Below, piece after piece: positions 57,462 through 64,000 of a stretch of 64,000 nucleotides of DNA. Source of the DNA: Odiellus spinosus (taxonomy: Eukaryota > Arthropoda > Arachnida > Opiliones > Phalangiidae); assembly GCA_963920705.1 (NCBI GenBank), contig OY987230.1:7945185-8009184 (forward strand). Direction: 5' to 3'. Both the position numbers and the translations under genes were made by a program. The notes beneath the pieces are model-generated. The model did no database searches. It was not told the origin of the DNA and saw only the letters and a program-made list of their open reading frames with translations. Positions within the stretch are counted from its first letter, which is position 1. Each line of letters opens with the position of its first letter.

Positions 57462-60400
57462 ATGGAAATAATGAGACGGGGCAAATTTCCAATATATCTA
57501 AATATAACCGTAGTTACAAATACAGTGGACTACGCGACCATGTCGTCTTTAGAAGCTTATCAAAGATTAACTTTAAGTTGGGAAAATTTAAACGTTTACA
57601 TTCAAGCTAAAAACCCAGCTACCAGTTTCTTGGATAACTTTAACGTATTTGCCAAGAAAAAAACGTTTCAAATAATTAAAGATGGTAAGTTTAATTTTAT
57701 TTTAATATGAACTATTAACAATGGGCACCTACTTTAATAAATAAAAATTAATAACAAAGCCTGACAATTCATAAGCGTTTTCTAACGGCGAACAGTATCG
57801 AAAGTAGACCTAATACCCTCTTCCGTTTAATAAGATTTAACCGAGGTTTACATAGGGACAGAGACACTCGCGAACTTAGGTGTACAAAAATTTTGAACTC
57901 TTTACACTAGCAAAGCTGAACTCAAGAGTTCATAGGAGTTCGAACTCAAAGCTGAACTCAGTGAACTCAGGTGTGCAGCGAATTGAAGAGTGTCTGACCC
58001 CTCGACATAGCCTTCTCAGTTCAGTAAACCTCAGTTAAATCTGATAAACCTTGGTTAATTATGCCTCGTCTTTAGCAGCCACGTACGAGGTTTCGTTAGT
58101 TCTTATTGTGCCGCTAGAGGACGCTCATGAATGCCAGATTTTATTATATACCTATTAATATAGGTATTCATTGTTAATAGTCCTAGTGCTACCAAGAAGG
58201 ATCAGACAACGAGAGGAAAATTGGGAACGGCGCGGTTACTACTGCGTCGGCCTAAACTCCCACGGGGGACAGTCGGGGGTAGAGACGCTTCGTGGTAAAT
58301 ATTTGTCACGTGGGTAAAACGGATCCTTTATGAGACGCGTAGTAGCCGACGACGCCAGCGACCACGTGACAACACTTTACCTGGAGAATTTCCTATCCCC
58401 CTTTCCACCCGAGTGGGAGGTTGGCTCTTCTCTCTCTAACTCAACGCAGCCCCACTTTTCCTCTCCTTGTCTGATCCTTCTTGGTGCTACCAACTGTTTA
58501 CATGCCTATTCAATCTCTTTTTAACTGTTAATATCCGAATTATCTGTTAAAACTGATTTCATGTTTTTGAGCAGATATTTACGGGTTAACAATAAAAACT
58601 AATTTAATGTCAATTTAATTCTAATTCTATTACTTTTTTGCGTAATAATGATTGATTGAAGGAATATCAAGTTGAAGTAAAAATAAATGGATCCCGTAAA
58701 AAAACACGCCTGAATGTTGATTGCCGTTTAAATGAACCTGACTCTTTGTTGCTATAACCGATAAGGACCATAAAATAGCTTATTTAAAAATAATACAGCC
58801 TAAGACACATAAAATAGCTTATTTAAAAATAATACAGCCTAAGACAGTGGTCTGCCATCCTAATATATTTCTTTTAGGCCAGAATTTCATTTTGGCTTAA
58901 CTCAGAAAGACTTAAAATAATACACATTTTGATACAAATAACAATTCAATTAATTAAAAAATATATCACAGAAGTATAATTAGCAAAACTCACCAATGAG
59001 ATGTGTAACTTAAGTATTCTATCGATTTTTTCATTCCACGATATCGCCCGCACAATCAGTACTTGATAGATAACAACTAGGCCAAGGCTTAGCGCAATGA
59101 CAACCCAAAAAAAACGTTTTAACTATTTGAAACTAAGCTTAACGATAACCACGGCAATTTTTGATCAAATTAGATAATATATAACATAAATTAACTATTA
59201 CCGATAAATTTGGATGATTAACTTGAAATATTTCGACAAGTTCAATGAAAATAATCTAACTAGTGGCGAAAAAAAACGTTCACTTGGTGAGGCGCGCGTA
59301 GTATCCCGCGTATTACCCCATGCAGGTTTTTTTCCCTGCCATTTTCACCAAGAGGAAGTTCGCCCTTTGCCGCCCCAAGTAATGGCTAAATGGTGTTTTT
59401 TGGGAGATTTGTAACGTTAGGCCTATATGACGCGTTAGAAAAGTATGGACTTCTTGGAGAACCATTTAAAATAACAAACTAACGAAGATATCGCGTATAA
59501 TTAATGAAACTTACAAATTTAAATTTAATAATCCGGTGATTCTGAAAATAAATTCAAAATCTGTTCTATTTTTAGCTCCATGTTTCCGCTTTAAAGGGAT
59601 GATGAAAATATATATTCTTCATTGTTATTGATGTTTAACATTGTCGTTCAGTCAAAAATCTTCTTAAACTGTATTTTCAGTCACGGCTTACGCAAGTCCG
59701 GGAGAAATGTTGGCTATCATGGGTGCCAGCGGAAGTGGAAAAACTACCATGTTAAATTCCTTAACCTCGAGAAATGTCAAAAACTTAAAAATCGAGGGAT
59801 CAATTCGAGTCAACGGGATGGAAGTGGGCTCCGATATTAACAAAATAACGGCATACGTTCCCCAATTCCAATCCTTCATAGGATCTTTAACTGTCAAAGA
59901 ACATTTATACTTTGTGGTAATAAAGTTTAACCGTAACTTGGGAGGCAAGGTTAAGAAAAATCAGGGAGGAGCTATGATGATGATGACGTCAACCGGCGCC
60001 ACTGAAAACATCCCTGAATCCTGTATAAATTCGACACACAATAGAAGCTTCAGAATTTCCTGTACGAAGTTTTTGTGGACGGGTTTAGTCGAGCTTAAGC
60101 TCTGGAAAAGACTGGTATCTCAACTTCCGGTAGTTCTATTTTCACCGAATGACAAAGCAGGAATAGATCTCTTGCGTTGATTTTGAACTTACAAAGACAA
60201 GCAAACGGGGAGTGAAACATCAGAATCATTGCGCACGAGCTCATCATCCCCCTTTACAGGTCTAATTAAAAAACAAAATCAACGCAAGAGGTCTATTGAG
60301 CAGTTGATTAAAAATATGATTAAATAATAAATTGGTTATTTTTAGTCTTTGACAAACGAAACATATAACACGTCCTATAGCGTGGTACCGAGGGGTCCGA

Positions 60401-63400
60401 CACTCTTGAATTTGCTGTACACCTGAGTTCAAAAATTTTGTACTCCTGAGTTCACGAGTGTCTGATCCCTCGCGTGGTACTGATCTCCGGAAGTTGAATA
60501 GACCAGATTGGATTGGGACAGGTATACAACTGAAGTTTCTTAAGTCCTTTTATTATATTTTCTGTGCTCCATATATTTTTTTTGATTTCATGGCCGTTCA
60601 TTATATTTCGACTAAAGCGACTGGGAGGTGATTTAGGGTGCATAAAACCATGTTTTTTCACTCGCCTAAAACCCACACAAAATTTCCATACACAAAGAGA
60701 CACCGCACTTCTGTTTAATAAATTTTAATTATTAAAATCATTTCAAAGCTTCATCTTCGGGTCATTAACTATCATGTTTAAGATATAATTTTCCAAAGAA
60801 CTAGAATACGGTGGCATTTTCAGTGACGCTAGTTGATATCATAATCTGCTCGACTGTTAGGCTCTCCTAGTGGTAAAACCAGATTTTTAGATGGCTAATT
60901 TATTCTGGCGATTAAAAAATAAATCACTGAAATATTTTATTTACATTATGAACATCTACTGTACAGTCCAGATTAAAATTGCCCCGGCATTGCAATGAGA
61001 CGGAAAGAATGAAAGTCGTCGACGAAATTCTTTCGGAGGCAAGTTTAAATCCCTTAAAGGGAGAATGCAACCTAACAACAAGTGATTTTTAATCGATTTC
61101 TGACCTAATCCGTCAGAAAATAAAACTTACAAATATATATTAAACTAGAAATAAATTTAAAACTTTAAATCCAGGCGATCCTGAACTTCCCATACAAGGA
61201 CCATCAACCAATGTCATTGGTCGCTAGTCCTTATATTGGGAGTTCAGGGTATCTCCATGAATCCAGCTAAGCCTATTTTCCGGGAAAGTTTTAAATTTAT
61301 TTCTAGTTTAATTTTTGTTTGTAATTTTTTTACTGATAGATTAGGCCTATTTGAACGATGAAGAATCGTTAAAAAAACACTTGTTATTAGGTTGCATTAT
61401 CCCTTTGTTAATGAATGCGAAATAATTTAATTTCAGATGCATTTGAAAAAATGCAAGGACAACTTAATTTCTATTCCAAATCGAAATATCAGATTATCAG
61501 GAGGCGAATTCAAAAGATTAGCTCTGGCTTCCGAGGTAAAAATGATGCTATTTAAAGTAAAATGTGGTTCAATTTTTTAAAAAGGTTTAGTCCAAGGGGC
61601 TTTACTAAAATGCTCGCGTAACAGAGAACGTATTTAGCATTACCAAAGGCGGGAATCAGTTACGTAATATTACGTAATCAATGTACAGATTTTTAGGGAA
61701 GTGCATGATTTACCTCTCGGTCTATGCATTTTTAAGGGCCTTTCACACGAGCCAATTTTTCCTTCCAACTAGTTGGCCCAATTATATTTAGCAATTATTT
61801 GGCTCAATACACAACTTTTTACAATCCAGATCTTAACTAAGGCACCATTATTGATCTGCGATGAACCAACAACGGGCCTGGATCATTTCTTAGCCGCCGA
61901 AGTGATCGGTGTCATGAGAAACTTGGCGGACAAAGGAAGGACAGTAATTTGTACGATCCATCAACCATCTTCTTCATCCTTCCAGAATTTCGATAAGGTC
62001 TTATTATTGGCCGAAGGAGGTGTGGCTTTTTTTGGACAACCTAACGACGCCCTAACCTTCCTTGACAAGTAATATACGGGACAATGGTCACCTATTTATA
62101 TACCAATACTAAAAGATGTAATGATTTTAGTTTAGGGTTCTCATGTCCCGATAATTTCAATCCGGCCGATTTCTTTGTTCGATTATTGGCTATTCAACCA
62201 AGCAAGGTTCAAGAATGCGGGGAAAGAGTCAAGGTATGAGCTCATTTTCAGTACGTTTTCTTGTACATTTATTTGAACATTTATACTCGGACATAGTCCC
62301 AGTAAATTTACAGAGTTTTTAAGGAAGTTTTGTGGCAAATATTATCGATTTATTACTAATTTGTTCACACAATTTGTTAGTAATAAAACACATTTCAGGT
62401 CATATTGTAGGCATCCTCTATACAGATGGGCCTGTCGGCCCCGAGTTCAAGTATAGTTTAAGAAGGCAATCTAAGGCCCAGGTTGGATTTTGAACAAGAT
62501 AATCCACAAATATTTAAGTTAATTAAGACATAAAATAATTAAGAGATTTTATTATTTAGACTATTCTATTAAATGTGGAAATGGAGGCTACTTATTTTAA
62601 ATATATTTAAGCCCCTTATTGTAAAATTTTGAATTTTGTATGCCCCATTTTCTACATTTTGGGAGCCTCCCTAAAACCTGATATGAAGTAGGCATTTGCC
62701 AATAATTACATACTGTTTGTCGTTAGAGGACGCTTATGAACGCCATGTTTCGTTGTTTAAGTAACAATTTAGATAGGTGTACATTGTTAATAGTCATAGG
62801 TAAAGCGCTCTTCGAATCCTTATATAATGGGAGTTCAATTCAAAGGTTTCAGTCTGTTTTAAAATGTGTTTATCTTATTTCAGAACAAAAATAAGACTTT
62901 TTTTGTTGCAGAAAATACAAGACGCGTTTAAAACAACCGAATATGCAAAACCCTACAAAGCTCCAACGAGTTCTGAAAATGATCAAGTAAAGATTGCCGC
63001 TTTTCGTGACAAATATTAAGGGAGGGTGAAAAGGAAAACATTATTTAAAATTAATTTTATCTGCAAAATTAGTCTTTTGATTAGACGGGTGCTCTCCTTT
63101 TAATTAAATACCTGAATCAGAATCTTTTACAAATTTTTGCATAGTTCCTATACTTTTCCCAAATGTTTTAATAAGCAAACAAACTGTCTTCACCCTCTAC
63201 CTAACATCAAGTGATTTTTTTAAAGAGGCATAATCCAACAGTAAAAAAAAAAAAAAAAAAAAAAATTAAAATAGTTTAAACTAGAAATTAAAAACGTACC
63301 ATCAAAATATACTTAGCTGAATTCATGGAGATCACGCATTCCCCACATAAGTTCGCTATTCCTCATACGGGGAGTTCAGGATATCTCCATGAATCCAGTT

Positions 63401-64000
63401 AAGCCTATTTTGACGGTAAGTTTTAAATTTATTTCGAGTTTAATATTTGTTTATAGTTTTCTACTGTTTAATTAGGCATATAATTCTCCCTTTAAATATC
63501 ATTATTTCAACGCTAAAGCCTTAACTCCAATAGTTATAAGAACCATCTTTTAATAATAAAGCAATTAAAATCTGACGTCGTAGTTTTTTGAGAAAAATAC
63601 AATAGGCTCTCTACCACCAGTTGGTAAAGGGGCACCGTTCTCAAATCCCGTATAATCTCTCCCTGGATGATCTAACCAATCATACGTACATTTAGATCGT
63701 GAAAGATCTCTTAAACTCGTCCAATTACAAAGTAACAATCACCCAAGAAATGCCAGCTCTCATATGGAGAAGTTTCATCGTAGCTCGACGCAAGTTTCGA
63801 AACATGATCGGCTCGCAAGCATCGACTTGGGTAAATTATTATAATCATTTAAATACGCGCGACAAATATATTAAATATGGATTTTTTTAACAGGCAGTAA
63901 CCCTATTAGCTTCTTTAATATTTTGGAGTCAAGGACGAAGACATTTCAATATGAAAGAATCAGAGAACCTATGCGGGGCTATGTTCTTTTTCAATAATTT
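57462..64000 (+). CDS. ABCG (White-type) half-transporter, partial at the window edge
   Basis: Exons: 57462-57684, 59681-59916, 60967-61038, 61437-61535, 61830-62068, 62131-62233, 62912-62986, 63696-63830 and 63894 to beyond 64000, all in phase (about 430 residues so far). Nucleotide-binding domain first: LSWENLNV, Walker A GASGSGKTT (89-97), YVPQ Q-loop, signature LSGGE (197-201), Walker B LLICDEPTTGLD (217-228), H-loop His254 in TIHQPSS. GFSCPDNFNPADFF then leads to the first membrane segment (AVTLLASLIFW). This domain order defines ABCG half-transporters, which pair up to export lipids, pigment precursors or xenobiotics using ATP. The substrate cannot be told. The start could instead be Met27 (57540), or an upstream exon may exist. 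The third intron begins with GC. Confidence 0.93.
57828..58076. repeat. Family G element split by a family E element
   Basis: ACCCTCTTCCGTTTAATAAG and GATTTAACCGAGGTTTACATAG form the left part. The right part resumes at 58005 with ACATAGCCTTCTCAGTTCAG and ends near GCCTCGTCTTTAG. The related copy at 41504 reads GGTTTACATAGCCTTCTCAG without interruption. Confidence 0.65.
57856..58004. repeat. Family E element nested in family G
   Basis: 149 bases from GGACAGAGACACTCGCG to AGAGTGTCTGACCCCTCG. ACATAG flanks both sides (57850-57855 and 58005-58010). Confidence 0.65.
58192..58484. repeat. GC-rich MITE with 29-base inverted ends
   Basis: CCAAGAAGGATCAGACAACG at the left is mirrored by CTTGTCTGATCCTTCTTGG at the right. 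TGCTA flanks both sides (58187-58191 and 58485-58489). The interior is strikingly GC-rich for this intron (CGGCGCGG, CCCACGGGGGAC). The plus-strand frame 58330-58524 crosses its edge and is not called. 58485-59680 is intron without other features. Confidence 0.7.
60070..60388. repeat. Dispersed repeat shared with 7540-7750
   Basis: TGGACGGGTTTAGTCGAGCT, CTTCCGGTAG and TTTTTAGTCTTTGAC occur in the same order as at 7540-7750. It lies in the ABCG intron 59917-60966. Confidence 0.45.
60389..60471. repeat. Short family E element with exact 9-base duplication
   Basis: 83 bases from CGAGGGGTCCGACACTC to GAGTGTCTGATCCCTC. GCGTGGTAC is duplicated exactly at 60380-60388 and 60472-60480. This is the clearest evidence that family E makes 9-base duplications (Mutator-like). 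Confidence 0.8.
61039..61436 (+). other. GC-AG intron of the ABCG gene
   Basis: Exon 60967-61038 ends ...CGGAG and is followed by GCAAGT, the consensus of minor GC donors. The next exon begins after TTTCAG at 61437. The phase is 0 and both exons carry essential ABCG sequence (RLKLPRHCNETERMKVVDEI; LSGGE). No GT donor nearby would keep the frame with a normal family alignment. Confidence 0.8.
61054..61406. repeat. Family A element filling the GC-AG intron
   Basis: TTAAAGGGAGAATGCAACCT at the left, TTGCATTATCCCTTTG at the right, short-loop type. It takes 353 of the 398 intron bases, leaving 15 on the donor side and 30 on the acceptor side. Confidence 0.8.
62478..62570. repeat. Family C remnant in an ABCG intron
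   Basis: CCCAGGTTGGATTTTGAACA followed by AGATAATCCACAAATATT and AATTAAGA resembles one end of the hAT-type MITE. The other end and the duplication are missing. Confidence 0.4.
63020..63495. repeat. Family B fragment next to a truncated family A element
   Basis: 63020-63200 has ends TAAGGGAGGGTGAAA and CTTCACCCTCTA of family B. Immediately after it a family A copy runs from CTAACATCAAGTG to AATTCTCCCTTTAA at 63495 but lacks its first 18 or so bases, as if family B had replaced them. Both lie in the intron 62987-63695. Confidence 0.55.

Noticed and set aside
59707-60180. 157-residue frame as one uninterrupted transporter exon
   Set aside because: Homology to ABC proteins stops at LYFV (59916), where a GT donor lies. 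The tail after it is intron and repeat sequence.
61773-62072. Start of the ABCG exon at 61773
   Set aside because: The residues before 61830 do not fit ABC proteins, and an acceptor (CAATCCAG) ends at 61829.

Overview
The window is nuclear DNA of an invertebrate animal, most likely an arthropod. This rests on many short spliced exons with GT..AG borders, AT-rich intergenic sequence, an animal-specific DEG/ENaC ion channel, an ABCG half-transporter, an animal-type Ty3/gypsy retrotransposon and many non-autonomous DNA transposons. No bacterial operon, CRISPR array, tRNA or rRNA gene was recognised. The species cannot be named from the sequence. Layout: 1-12.5 kb has no gene I can support and consists of inverted-repeat transposons and their remains. 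12.6-16.6 kb (+) holds a five-exon gene for a small secreted cysteine-rich protein, with a paralogue at 23.95-25.8 kb (+). Between them lies a complete Ty3/gypsy element (18.05-22.75 kb) with identical LTRs, a 5-bp target duplication and one open gag-pol frame. 25.8-30.3 kb is nearly gene-free but holds a 10-bp tandem array resembling heat-shock elements. 30.3-32.0 kb (-) is a complete ten-exon glucose-6-phosphate 1-epimerase-like gene. 35.5-55.6 kb (+) holds a DEG/ENaC sodium channel gene with two homologous first exons 3.5 kb apart and ten further well-supported exons. 57.5-64.0 kb (+) is an ABCG (White-type) half-transporter running off the right edge. The genes do not form one pathway: a sugar-phosphate mutarotase, an ion channel, a lipid/pigment-type exporter and a pair of secreted orphans sit side by side. 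What unites the window is its transposon load. At least twelve copies belong to one foldback family (A), five plus a remnant to a hAT-type family (C, 8-bp duplications), three loci to a family with 7-bp duplications (D), and several to a family with about 9-bp duplications (E). Many lie inside introns, and one fills almost a whole intron of the ABCG gene, next to a GC splice donor. Exon borders were read by hand from splice consensus, reading phase and family motifs. Every gene model keeps phase across its junctions except where stated.
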